A stretch of 64,000 bases of DNA from Gigaspora margarita (GCA_009809945.1 WTPW01000065.1:642766-706765); one strand, 5' to 3'. Numbered from the stretch's first letter, positions 43,130 through 54,489 are shown. Numbers and translations are program-made. Notes: generated by a model from the letters alone, not told the origin.

Positions 43130-44640
43130 ACAAATTATAATTTTATAGAATTTTATTAATAAATTCTACAAAATCTTATGATTCACAAAATTTTACTAAT
43201 AAATTCTAACTTCATGCACTAAGTAAACTTTTTTAGCACCTAAAAATACATTAAACCGGCTATGTTGTTTTTATTTTGCTTGAAATTTGGAAGAAAGATG
43301 CATAAGTTTGGATTTTTGATCAAAAAAGTCAAATTTAAGCATCTTTTCTCCAAATTTTAAGCAAAAAAAACCTACTCTGTTGATTTAATGTGCTTTTAGG
43401 TGCTGAAAAAGTTTACTTAGTACATTAAGTTAGAATTAATTAGTAAACATTTGTGATTCATAAGATTTTATAGAATTTTATTAATAAAATTCTATAAAAT
43501 CTTATGACTCACAAAATTTTACAAATAAATTCTAACTTAATTCACTAAGTAAACTTGTTTAGCACCTAGAAATACATTAAATCAACAAAGTTGTTTTTAT
43601 TTACTTGAAATTTGGAGAAAAGATACATAATTTTGGATTTTTGATCAAAAAAGTCAAATTTCAGCATCTTTTCCCCAAATTTCAAGTAAACAAAAACAAT
43701 TATACCAATTTAATGTAGTTTTAGATGCTAAACAAGTTTACTTAACGTGTAAAGTTGGAATTAATTAATAAAATTTTGGCAATTATGAAGATTTTATAGA
43801 ATTTTATTAATTAAATTCTACAAAATCTTATTTTTCACAACATTATACTAATTAATTCTAACTTAATTCACTAGGTAAACTTGTTTAGCACATAAAAATA
43901 CATTAAACTGGAAATGTTGTTTTTATTTTACTTGAAATTTGGAGAAAAGATGCATAATTTTGGAATTTTGATCAGAAAAGTCAAATTTCAGCATCTTTTC
44001 CCCAAATTTCAAATAAACAAAAACAAATCTACTAATTTAATGTGGTTTTAGATGCTAAACAAGTTTACTTAATGCATAAAGTTAGAATTAATTAATAAAA
44101 TTTTGGGATTAATAATATTTTATAGAATTTTATTAATGAAGTTCTACAAAATCTTTATAATTGCCAAAATTTTTAATTTTTTTTAGCTTTATGCATGTTA
44201 TTTTTATTTAACTTAAAATTTGGAGAAAATATGTTTAAATTTTACTTTTTGATCAAAAATCAAAAATTATGCATCTTTCCTCCAAATTTCAAGTAAAATA
44301 AAAACAACATTTCCAATTTAATGTATTATTAGGTGCTAACCAATTTTACTTAGTACATGAAGTTAGAATTTATTTGTAAAATTTTGTGAATTATAAAGAT
44401 TTTGAGAATTTTATTAATAAAATTCTTTAAAATATTATTATTCACAAATGTTTACCAATTAATTCTAACTTCATACATAAGTAAACTTGATTAGCATCTA
44501 AAAATATATTAAATTAGCAGAATAGTTTTTATTTTACTTAAAATTTGAAAAAAGATACTTAAATATGACTTTTTTGATCTAAAATCCAAAATTATGCATC
44601 TTTCTTCCAAATTTAAAGTAAAACTAGGAACCAGAAACCA
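43130..44640. repeat. Tandem palindromic satellite, ~325-bp period
   Basis: At least four diverged units. Each unit is a hairpin: TTCTAACTT..ACTAAGTAAACTT on one side and AAGTTTACTTAGT..AAGTTAGAATT on the other, with GCATCTTTTCTCCAAATTTT and its complement around a TTGATCAAAAA centre. Units join through a second palindrome, TTTTATTAATAAAATTCTAT. Phase marks (AAGTAAACTT) fall at 43221, 43546 and 43872, then 44479. One isolated junction palindrome is at 53940-54100. Confidence 0.85.
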
Positions 44641-45545
44641 CTATGCATCCAGAGCATTAATTTATAGATTAATTAATACTATATTAATTTATTAGACAAC
44701 TAATTAATTAGCTAAATAAAATTTATTAATTGATAAAATTGTTTATTAATTTGTATTATAGTGTTGCAGGTTGATCAATGACTTTTGTCAAAGAAAATCT
44801 AACCTGGATGGTAGAGGCACTAATAATTAGGCACTAAATGAACCAAACTCAATACAAGGCAATTGTTTACTATTTACTTTATAAGATTTACTTTATTTAT
44901 ATAATCAGTTTTCTTACAAAGGGATATTTACTAAACTAAAACTAACTTAATTATTAATTAATCCATGAACCCACTTTACTATCCTAATCATTTTGCTTAA
45001 ATACCTGATTAACTCATATATTTCTTACATCATATTTGGATCAAATGATCTATTGTTTCTTATTAATTACTTCATATTTATGCATATTTTATTGATCTTA
45101 CTCACAATCTAGTACTGGTTACACTGATCATTACCTTACTCTGGCATATCATTTTATCGATTGCCCATAATTGATCAATTCATTGATCTTATAATCATAA
45201 TTCCCAATCGATCATCTGTGCATCATGTGCATTACATGCACAACCTAATGATTTTTTGATCACTTTATTCTTGTTTTTATCTAAGAACCCCATATACTGC
45301 ATATCACTATAACAATAGTTTAAAATATAATATTAAATATTAAATTAAATTATATAAAAATTAAAAATATAAATTTTAAAATATAAATTAAATAAATATA
45401 TAAAATTATTATAATAAGTTTATTAAAAATTAAAGCATTAAAAGTCTAATAACTTGATAGTATACAAATGGTTTAAAATTATAAATTTATATATATTTTT
45501 TAAAAATAAGTTATCATTATAAAATAAAATAAAATAAATTTTAAT
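44641..45545. other. AT-rich stretch with no recognised gene
   Basis: Contains repeated TTAATTAATT and TGATCAATT phrases. Nothing coding recognised. Confidence 0.5.
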
Positions 45546-46845
45546 TAAATTATACTATTTTTTTTTTTATCATTCAGCAGTCTTTTCTCAACTTTATTAG
45601 GTTTAAAATTATACAAAAAATATTAAAGTTTTTATAATGAATAATCCTTTTGATACCTAAACTACAAGTTTTAGCTCACCTATCTCTTTGCGACCAAAGT
45701 CCAAATTACCCATGTGTGACCTGCTATAAGCAGGAATTTTCTCTATAAAATACTCTTTTGAAATCAAAGAGAAAAATACTTCACTAGAAGGATCCTACTG
45801 GCCTGTCAAAACTTTCTATCCTTTCTTTCAAACTTTTTCTACCTAAGTCCCAGCAGAATAGTTTATCTCATACTCCTATATAAGAGACAAAATTAAATGC
45901 CATGTTTATGAAAGAAAAACCAACAATTTATAGAAAAGAAAAGAAAAAAGAAACAAAAAACATATATAAAAGAAGAGATAAAAAAAAAATTCTAAATCTG
46001 ATTCCATCATAAATGAACAAAAATAAAAAAAGCAAAAAAAATAACAAAGTAATCTGACACACATCTAAACAAATTTATGTTCAAAGATAAAAATTATATT
46101 ATACTACACAATACAAAGGAATATTCTAGAATTTGTTTTTTGATAATTGACCTACTCCTCTGTGCCATGTCTCATTAAACATCTGTTTCTGTTTATCTAC
46201 TTGCATGCCTTCTTTCTAATTAGGTTAGGAATGACAATGCCAATCTTTTGAAGGGGTATGCCAAATTTCCCACTTTTCATTCTTAATTCCAGAAAAAAAA
46301 CTTCAAGTGAGAATATGGTAGCAGGTATATGGAAATTATGTACTTGTCATCAAAAAACCTTAAAGAGAGTATTGAAAAACTCATTTTTTAGTTCACTGCC
46401 TAGCCAGCTATAGAACCTTTGTCAATAAAAAAATCTTCTACTAGAATTTCTTGTACCAAGGGAACCAACTGCCAGTTATCTTGCATAACTGACACTTCTG
46501 GCTTGCATGCTGAATATATAAAAGAGTCCCTGTAAACAACAAAAAAGAGGTTGATTTTTATAAAAACCAGTATTAATAGCTGCTTCATCTTTTACTTAAA
46601 AATTTTTTGTTTTTCTTTTATTCAGAAATTTGGACAATTGATCAATAGAAAGAGTTATATATTGCTATTTTTTTTATTTTATTGTTTTAAAATTATTTTA
46701 TTATTTGTTTTGAGTATTAGTTAATAGTGACCTTTGTAATCAGTTTCTAACATTTTTTTTTATTTAAATTTTTTTTCAATTTTTTTTTTAATTTTGGTTT
46801 TTTTAAAAAAAAAAAATAATAATAAAAGAGTGAAAAAAAAATTTA
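45546..46845. other. Possible eroded gene remnants in AT-rich sequence
   Basis: Around 45660-45860 and 46140-46600 the base composition is more balanced. Short frames such as EKNTSLEGSYWPVKTFYPFF (plus) and YSACKPEVSVMQDNWQLVPL (minus, 46400-46588) look protein-like, but no family was recognised and no continuous ORF exists. Confidence 0.3.
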
Positions 46846-46847
46846 TA

Positions 46848-47180
46848 TCATTCTGTAATGAAGCTACCAAATTCACTCAAAAAAAAAAAATTTTATATCA
46901 TTCTATAATAAAGTGATAAAGCTACCAAACCTATTCATAAAAATAAAAATTTGAATAAAAAAAATTTTAAATAAAAAAAAATATTTGAATAAAAAAAAGT
47001 TAGAAAAAAAAATTTTATATTATTCTTTAATGAAGTGATAAAGCCACCAAACCTATTCATAAAAAAAAAATTTTATAAAGAAAATGTTCAAAAAAAAAAG
47101 AAAAAAGAGAAAAAAAAAAAAAAATTTTTACATCATTCTATAATAAAGTGATGAAGCCACCAAATTCATCTATTCACTGC
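46848..47180. repeat. ~60-bp A-rich tandem repeat
   Basis: Four units share TTTTATATCATTCTATAATA, AAGTGATAAAGCTACCAAAC and CTATTCATAAAAA, separated by poly-A. Confidence 0.8.
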
Positions 47181-47239
47181 AAAAAAGAATTGAAAAAGAA
47201 ATGGCACACCTACTGCAATAAAAACAGCAAAAGAAACAA

Positions 47240-47705
47240 GAAATAACCACTAAAAAACTATAAAGATTCCTTGGATAAACCACCAAAAAACTACAAAGAT
47301 TCCTTGGATGAATGACAAATATTCCTTGGATAAACTACTGAAAAATGATAAAGATTTCTTGAAAGAATCACTGAAAAACCATGAAGATTCCTTGGATAAA
47401 TACTGAAAAACTACAAAGATTTCTTGGATAAACTACCAAAAAATAACAAAAATTTCATGGATTAACTATTGAAAAACTACAAAGATTCCTTGGATAAACT
47501 ACTGAAAAACTATAAATAATTCTTGATTAAACCACTAAAAAACAATGAAGATTTCTTGGAAGAACAACCAAAAAATAATGTGAATCCTTTAATAAACCAC
47601 TAAAAAACTATAAAGATTCCTTGAATAAATTACTAAAAACCACAAAGATTTCTTGGAAGAACCACTAAAAAACTACAAACAATCCTTGAAAGAATTACTG
47701 AAAAT
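47240..47705 (+). pseudogene. 33-bp tandem repeat reading as a decayed 11-residue repeat
   Basis: About fourteen units of AAAAACTACAAAGATTCCTT plus GGATAAACTACTG. In one frame they read LLKNYKDSLDK over and over, as in KNYKDSLDKPPKNYKDSLDE and DKLLKNDKDFLKESLKNHED, broken by stops and shifts. A unit length divisible by three and mostly conservative substitutions suggest a former coding repeat, possibly a coiled-coil protein. A plain minisatellite is the alternative. Confidence 0.5.
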
Positions 47706-48543
47706 TATGAATTTACTAAAAAAACACACAAGAGACAATGAAGAACCTACTGGATGAACTTACCAATAAACAATAAATGTACTAGAAGAAATCATCAAAA
47801 GCTTACTAATAAATTCAACAAAAAATGATGAAGAACTTATCCAAAAAATAACAGACTAACACTAAAATCAACAAACTTATCAAAAGAAGCTACTGAAAAG
47901 CAATGAATTTAGTAAAAGAGCTCCAAAAAAAAAATGATAAAGAATTTATAAAGAACTTTAAAAAAAGCTTATAGTGCTAGAAAATTTAACAAAAAGTAAC
48001 AAAGAATATACTAAAAATGATAAAGAACTTGGTAGAAGAAATTAATGAAAAAAACCCACTAAATCACCAAAATAACAAAAAATCTGACAATTTTATAAGG
48101 TTCCAACTAGTGATGCCACTGAAATTGATTTTTGAAAAAGGCCTATCTTGCCTTTATTAGAGAAAATTAAAATTTTTTATAAGGAAGAGCAAATAAAATT
48201 TATATAGATATGTTTCTTATAATTTCATCTATTCAAAAAAAGTATTAAATAATTTCATCTTTCAAGTAAAATAGGTCAAAAAAAATTTTGTCTTCAAATA
48301 TTAATTTCAGGTTTTCAAACCCAAAATGCTTTTGTCCTCATATATAGTTCCAACTACTGCTCCAATGACAGCACCAACAAAAGCTTCAGTAATAGCTCTA
48401 ACACAATTCTCTAGTGATTCCAGTAGCAATTCCAACAAAGATTTAAAAAAACAACTAAAAAATATATCATATTAAAAAAGAAAAAAAAACAAAAAAAAAC
48501 AGATTATCTATATGATTGCCAATCAAGCAAATACCATAATACT
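47706..48543. other. A-rich continuation, possible gene remnant
   Basis: Lysine/asparagine-rich frames such as DEELIQKIT continue from the repeat. Near 48350-48450 one frame reads TTAPMTAPTKASVIALTQFS and then SSDSSSNSNKDLKKQLKN. No recognised domain and no complete ORF. Confidence 0.35.
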
Positions 48544-48689
48544 GAGGGCATCTATAAATAATGTTATATTTGAGGGGGTCCCCCAAATATAATGATTTTT
48601 CCAATAGTAGGGGGGTCAAAAAAATATAACATAATTTTTTATCAAAATTTGTCTAAAACTTGACACAGAGGTCCAAATTGGATAATTTT

Positions 48690-48960
48690 GGTACTGTTCG
48701 AATCATCTTGAGAGAAGATTCGAATGTTACCAAAATCATTTGATTTGGATCACTGGATCATATTTTATCAACAAAATACTATTGGTCATTATGTTTTCTT
48801 ATAAAATTACTATAAAATCAATGGTTTTTTGTAAATAACTCTTGATCCAGTAGTCCAAATGAAATGATTTTGGTACCATTGGATTTGTCTCATAGAGACG
48901 AATCGAATGGTACCAAAATCATCCAAATCGGATTACTGGGTTATAATATATCCAAGTTTT
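48690..48960. repeat. Two related ~80-bp hairpins
   Basis: GATAATTTTGGTACTGTTCG..CGAATGTTACCAAAATCAT and TGATTTTGGTACCATTGGAT..AATCGAATGGTACCAAAATC each fold back on themselves. They also resemble one another. Confidence 0.75.
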
Positions 48961-49141
48961 TGTAAAATTATATATATAACTAGAGGTGCAGATAAATTGC
49001 GGGGAGTGAAGTATTTGTTTTTATGTAGTATGTTGTGACACATGATGAATTTTGTGTTAATTATAATAGAACAGAATGAAATCTGAGTCACAAGGTACTT
49101 TGTAGATCGTGTTAGGGTAGGTAATCTGCATTTTATTACTG

Positions 49142-49250
49142 TATTGTCGCAAAATAACGCGCAGTGGTGAAATTACGATTTTCGGCCTAAATTAAGCTCA
49201 ACTCAGGTCATTGTTGTAAATAACGCCATGCCCGTTATTTCGCGACAATA
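49142..49250. repeat. Mini-palindromic element with TGTCGC ends
   Basis: TATTGTCGCAAAATAACGCG and CGTTATTTCGCGACAATA are inverted ends of a 109-bp segment containing AACGCCATGCCCG. A shorter relative with AACGCCATGCCCGATATTTT is at about 49968-50020, inside foldback copy 4. Confidence 0.65.
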
Positions 49251-49812
49251 TGGGTATGTTTTTTATTATAATAAAGGCAGATTTTACCATAATGCGATGA
49301 TCATAGTAAATTTCACTATTTCACAACTCAGTTTCATCCTGTTGTATTATAATGAGNGTAGCTTCGCGCTAAANCCAGGAACNTTGCATATCACAGAGTT
49401 AGACAGTTACAGATGTAACTGTTATCTTTCTNAACTGGTCANCAATTTATAAANGTCTCACTTGGAACAAGACACACACTGAAATAACTTTCAGGCGTAA
49501 GTATCTTTACTATACGCTTCTCTTCTCTTTATTCGTTANAGTCAAAAGATTAACTTTTGCTCTTTCTATTTATATTAATTCTGCGATTACATATATTGTG
49601 TAACACTTATACTTCTCTATATTTTATTTTTTTCATTGTAGTGATTAAACTCTTAAATTCTACTAATAAAATCGTAATTGTTACGATAATTGATGATCAC
49701 AATAACGTTGCCCAANATTATAATACTTGTCATAATTCTGGTCGACTTTATTATCAAATGAGCCGTTTCGAATTTATTTTCATTCTATCTTTGCACGCTT
49801 TGTTATACATCT

Positions 49813-50193
49813 CGTATTAAATCATTAACAATCACTTTATAGACAACTTAGTTCAATTAATTTACAGACAAGATTATTCTANAGGCAGTTAATTCACAGA
49901 CAAATTCATTTTGTTGACAATATATTTAGCCAATGATTTCTTCATAAATTACACCAGCTTTACCGTAAATTCTCGAAACAACGCCATGCCCGATATTTTG
50001 AGAATTTATNGTAAATTTNAANTTAACTCTAANGACAATGACTAGAATTAATTTGTCTGTGAAATCTGATNTCATTGATATAACTGCCAATGAAACAAAC
50101 TTATTTGTGAATAAATCGACTGTAAAATTACCTTACTTGTAATTAAATTCTCTGCGAAGTTGTCTGTGAAGTAATTTTTGGTGAGTTGATACC
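49813..50193. repeat. Foldback element, copy 4
   Basis: Left arm with TTTATAGACAA, TTTACAGACAAGA and TTCACAGACAAATTC; right arm with TTGTCTGTGAAATC and TTGTCTGTGAAGTAA. The core ACTCTAANGACAATGACTAG matches the other copies. Several ambiguous bases lie here. Confidence 0.75.
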
Positions 50194-50497
50194 ACTAAAT
50201 AGAATATTAAGTAAAAACAATAAAATTGAAATGGATCCAATAAATACAATTTGAATCTTAAGGCAGTCTGATAATGATAGAGAATATTTTACCTGATTTC
50301 GATCCACCATATGATTCAGATAACACAAATACCAAATCCGGTGTTACAATAAGTTGGGAGAGCTNNATNAAATTGGGCCGATTTAGTTCGATCNTGAATA
50401 AATTGTGATCAAGGATAAATGATTTAAAACGATAAACTAACACACATGGGTATAAGGGCCCTCTTTATTAATATGAATCAATACATTGAATTATTGC

Positions 50498-50586
50498 ACG
50501 GGTCTTATGTAACAACCCGTGCAAATTCGACAAGCTTATTTTCACTGATCTATATGCAAATCATATTTTCATATAGATCAGTGAAA
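50498..50586. repeat. Two strong short hairpins
   Basis: GCACGGGTCTTATGTAACAA followed by CCCGTGC (50498-50524), and TTCACTGATCTATATG paired with CATATAGATCAGTGAA (50541-50586). Confidence 0.8.
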
Positions 50587-50639
50587 TTCAGAAATTAATA
50601 TTTTTTTTGAAATTCTAAGTCAAAAAAAATTCAGGGTCG

Positions 50640-51000
50640 GGCATTTAAATTGTNCAATAATTTTAAAATTCTTGAGTTTAGGGCCAGAAAACTAAATTAA
50701 GCAATAAAATTCTTTAATTCAGGGCCAGGAAACTTAAAATTAAGCAAGAATTTTTTAAAATTATTGAATTCAAAGNCGGGAAGCTTAAATNGGGCAAGAA
50801 TTTTTAAAATTCTTGAATTCAGAGCCGGAAAATCTAAATCGTGAAAGAATTTTTAAAATTCTTGAATTCGAAGCCGGGAAACTTAAGAAAAAACTTTAAA
50901 AAATTCTTGAACTTGGGACNGGAAAACTTAAGAATTTTGAATTATGGGGGCGAAAATTTTTTTAAAGTTTTTAAAATTCAGGGCTAGGAACTTAAACTGC
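50640..51000. repeat. ~57-bp minisatellite, about six units
   Basis: Units share AAGAATTTTTAAAATTCTTG, AATTCAGAGCCGGGAAACTT and AAATTGGGC. Ambiguous bases in three units suggest collapsed near-identical copies. Confidence 0.85.
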
Positions 51001-51181
51001 ATGCTTAATATCACAAAGCTTTAATTGCTCATAATTAATAAGATTTTTTTTGCATTCAAATAATAAAAAAAAATGCATTACATTTTCACATCTCAAATTT
51101 AAAATTCAACGTGATTGTTAATGGCTTGTCAGTTGGCAGGATCTGCAATATAATATTATGTGAGATCNGTTTAAGAACTTG

Positions 51182-51635
51182 TCAAGTTGATTGAACTTGA
51201 AGGTTAGGATAGTTTTGTGCCTGCGATTGAACTTGAAGGCAATTTTGTTCTTGATGCGGGTTTAGTTGGTTGATGTTCGTATAATGGTTTNGACTTTCCT
51301 TGTTTGGAGGATTTTTTAAAAGAGGGGATTTGAACGGTGCATAAAGTTTTGATTTTTGCTGAGAATCTGTCGATGATTTAGTGATCTTTGTTTTTTTTTT
51401 GTGGTATGTCATGTCTTTCTTGATTATCTATCAATTTAAATATAAATTAAATAAATACTAATAGTTTTTTTTGATTCAAAAAAAAAAANACCTTCACATC
51501 CAATCTGTTCACATGCTTATCATCATTTGTAACATCAATATCATCATTATCTTCACTTACGGACTCATGAGTATATAAGTTGCCCGGGTAAGAATAAAAT
51601 TGTAGGTCATTATCAACTGCTGCATATGGAATCAA
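51182..51635 (-). pseudogene. Possible C-terminal exons of the recombinase-like gene
   Basis: Two open minus-strand segments follow the recombinase block. The first (51447-51635) reads MIPYAAVDNDLQFYSYPG and SVSEDNDDIDVTNDDKHV, the second (51182-51412) is glutamine-rich: INQLNPHQEQNCLQVQSQ to LQVQST-stop. An intron between them is possible. Each contains one ambiguous base. Function unknown. Confidence 0.35.
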
Positions 51636-51649
51636 TGTTGTTGTTGAAC

Positions 51650-52080
51650 TTAATCATTGATCATCGGTGGGTTTACTATATGACCTAATTCCTCACGAGA
51701 CCTATGACCTAAGAAACACATTATTTCGTCTTCAGGTACATCTGCAGCTTTTAAAATCATAATTGCACTTCTTCATGCACTGTGATTCGTTATTTTGCAC
51801 TCATCGATTTTAACTCCTGTTTTTTCAGTAATTTGACGCAACATTTCTCTTAATTTATTTGTACCCATTCTTGTCGTTTTATACCAAATTCCTTTATCAA
51901 TTTCTAAATAAAGATAATTAATTTTTTTAAATTTAAACTTATACAATACATTTTAAATACAGTATATTTGTACCTGATTTTTTAAGACTATCATAACGTC
52001 ATGATAGCTTTTTCATACCCTGTTCGCATTTTTTTGATAACTGAATCGTTATGTTTTTGATGTCGGCAACGTATATAACG
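51650..52080 (-). pseudogene. Crypton-like tyrosine recombinase fragment
   Basis: The minus strand at 51650-51895 reads KGIWYKTTRMGTNKLREMLR, ITEKTGVKIDECKITNHSA, then a TGA, then RSAIMILKAADVPEDEIMCF and LGHRSREELGHIV. The spacing of NHSx(R) and GHRS fits the HxxR...H part of a tyrosine recombinase, as in Crypton and KIAA1958/DUF3504-type proteins. The stop replaces the expected arginine codon CGA, a single CpG transition. A likely upstream exon (52010-52030, GYEKAIMTL) precedes a GT-AG-like gap. An intact relative would integrate circular DNA by strand exchange. Confidence 0.65.
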
Positions 52081-52084
52081 TTAA

Positions 52085-53000
52085 CGTATAATCTTTCAGT
52101 TAAATTAATAATAGTTTACGCATAGTTGCGCCTATATAATGTACAAACATGCTATACTGTATATTAGTTTACAATTGCGCTGATTATACAAACAAAATGG
52201 CTAGTAGCTCCTTTTACGTTGTGTGTAAATTACACTATGAAATTGTTGCCAGTTTAGCATTTATTTGAAGAGAAATTTCACATGCTTAAAAATTACAGTT
52301 TCAGGTAAACGCTAATCTCAAACAGTAATGTATACTTTTCCGATTTAATTCGTGTGTTAATTTTTCATGACTAATAATGGTAATTAATTCATGCATAATT
52401 ACACTATATGACGTTTACTTACGTACGTACAACGTACATACGTGAACATAAAGTTTTAATTCATCTGTAATTGCGCAGTTCATACAAACACAAATAGCTT
52501 TATAGGCTTCTTGTAAATTCTTTCGAAATGGTCTTTGACGATCAGTGATTATCAATCTATCTACTCGGCAAACAATTCAATTCGAAAAAAAATAAATTTT
52601 GCAATTGCTTAAAATTTATATATAAATTTATGTGAAGTAATTCAAAAAATGTTGGAAGCTTAAATAAATACTGTGCTAACACATAGTTTGTCATAAATAA
52701 AACTATAAGTTGCGGAGTATATGCATATTTGCAAATTGCAGTAATGTAAATTGCAGTATGCAAATTGCAAGTACGCATATTACAATATGCAAGTATGCAA
52801 TATAAAATTAGTTTTGAAAATCTTATCCAAATCTGTATAAATAGTAAGCGCATTTTCTAAAGTAAGAAAAGATCTTATAATTCATATATGAGCTATACAA
52901 GAATCGTGTTACATTTCATGAAAATCAATTCTAAATTCATAACTGATCTACAATTACATGGTAAAGTAATCTTCTAAGGGTGTTAAACATATGGATTTTT
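52085..53000. other. AT-rich stretch, no gene recognised
   Basis: Repeats of TGCAAATTGCAGTA near 52725-52800. One 98-codon minus frame (52557-52853) reads through it and has no domain. Confidence 0.5.
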
Positions 53001-53084
53001 AAAATTTTTTTTTATATAGTCTAGGGGGGTCAAGAGCTACTATGTATGGGTACATAACGTTATTTATGGATGCCCCAACTAACA

Positions 53085-53430
53085 ACAACAGTCTAAAAAA
53101 AGAAAAAATTTAAAAAAAATTAAAAAAAATTAAATTAAAAAAAAATTAAAAAAACTAACTATCTGCAACTAAACCAAATTGGCTCGATTGGCTCCTAAAG
53201 ATGTTCCCAAACAAAAGCCAAATAAATAATTATGATGTTTAAGTCAAAATAAAGAAAAAAATCAAAAATCTTATAAAAAAAGTGCTTTCAAATGAAATAC
53301 CATAGTACTAATATGACAATAGCCTAAAAAAAGAAAATAATTAAAAAAAACGAACCCAAAAACAAATTAGCTCGCTAAAGATGTTTTCAAACAATGGGCA
53401 AAAAAATAAATTACCTAGACCTATAAAGTT
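53085..53430. repeat. A-rich direct duplication
   Basis: Two copies of about 150 bp share CAGTCTAAAAAAAGAAAA/TAGCCTAAAAAAAGAAAA, AAATTRGCTCG and CTAAAGATGTTYYCAAACAA. Confidence 0.6.
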
Positions 53431-53434
53431 AACA

Positions 53435-54165
53435 GAATCAAATTCAAATAAATTTATGGCTTATGGCTTTATAGCATTATGGCTTTACCTTCAAGTGACT
53501 ATAACAAAAAAAAACAGTAGGGGTGATAAAAAAAAAAACTAAAAAAAAACTTTCAAGAAAAAATAGTATTGATGCTACAATAAGCATTAGTACAATAATG
53601 TATAAAAAAAGCAAAATAAACAAAAAATTCTGAATCACATATCTTTATTTCAATAATTTAGAGATGCAGGTGTACAGAAAACATTTAAATTTTTTTAAAA
53701 ATTACTAGTAACTGTATAAAAAGTGCATAAAACCTCTATTGCTTTTGCACAACTGTGAAAATATAGGTATACAGTGTAGTCATAGTGTTACAAATAGAAA
53801 ATGCCACAACTATGTTTTTGATAATTTTAATATAAATATATCAAAACATAGTTTTGGTTATCACTAAGTGTAGAAGTATAAGCTCTACACTTCACTATAA
53901 ACAATAAAAACAATACTGCTAATTTAATATATATTTATACTAACCAAGTTTATTTAGTGCATAAAGTGAGAATTAATTAATAAAAATTTGTGAATTATAC
54001 AATTTTATAGAATTTTATTAATAAAATTCTATAAAATCTTATAATTCACAAAATTTTACTAATTAATTCTAACTTCATACACTAAGTAAACTTGTTTGTA
54101 AACTTTGGACCAGATCTGAACTGAACTTATAATTAATTGAGTCTGGACTGAAGTTTGAAATTAGT
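53435..54165. other. AT-rich stretch with a satellite junction palindrome
   Basis: No gene. 53930-54100 carries AATTAATTAATAAAAATTTG and the ATAGAATTTTATTAATAAAA palindrome of the 43-44.6 kb satellite. Confidence 0.6.
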
Positions 54166-54170
54166 AACTA

Positions 54171-54342
54171 CAGTTAGACCTCTCTAAATGCATGAAGAAG
54201 AGCCAATAAAAACCTTGCATTTAGAGAGATATGCATTTAGGGAGGTAAAAATCTATAAGTAACATATGAGTTGGGACCAAGTCAAGCCATGCATTTAGAG
54301 AGTTATGCCTTTAGAGAGGTTGCATTTATGGAGGTCTGACTG
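54171..54342. mobile_element. pogo-like MITE, copy 2
   Basis: TA-flanked, with ends CAGTTAGACCTCTCTAAATG and the complement of CAGTCAGACCTCCATAAATG. Four internal GCATTTAGAGAG motifs. Same family as 6372-6482. Confidence 0.85.
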
Positions 54343-54399
54343 TATATTATTTACCTTTTTAAAATCATATTATATGTATTATTGCATATTATGTAATTA

Positions 54400-54486
54400 T
54401 ATAGAAGTAATTCTATATAATCACCTCTCTATAGAATTACCAAAAAGTGCTAGACAAACTGGGTGATTATATGGGAGGGAGACTGT
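54400..54486. repeat. Small element with CAGTCTCCCTCCCATATAAT end
   Basis: TATATAATCACCTCTCTATA and GGGTGATTATATGGGAGGGA form imperfect inverted ends; TA follows ACTG at the right. Related to the end at 42904. Confidence 0.55.
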
Positions 54487-54489
54487 ATA

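Larger units (their letters stand above)
48544..53077. mobile_element. Candidate 4.5-kb TIR-bounded element with a YR relic
   Basis: The ends pair: GAGGGCATCTATAAATAATG on the left and, inverted, GGGGCATCCATAAATAACGT on the right, each followed by a G-rich block (GAGGGGGTCC / TTGACCCCCCTAG). ACT stands next to both borders and could be a short target duplication. Inside are hairpin repeats with GGTACCAAAATCATC, foldback copy 4, a minisatellite, and on the minus strand a Crypton-like recombinase remnant. Whether this is one element or a coincidental pair of related MITEs around other debris is not settled. Confidence 0.5.

Noticed and set aside
49228-49452. 74-codon plus ORF
   Set aside because: Begins inside a palindromic mini-element and contains several ambiguous bases.
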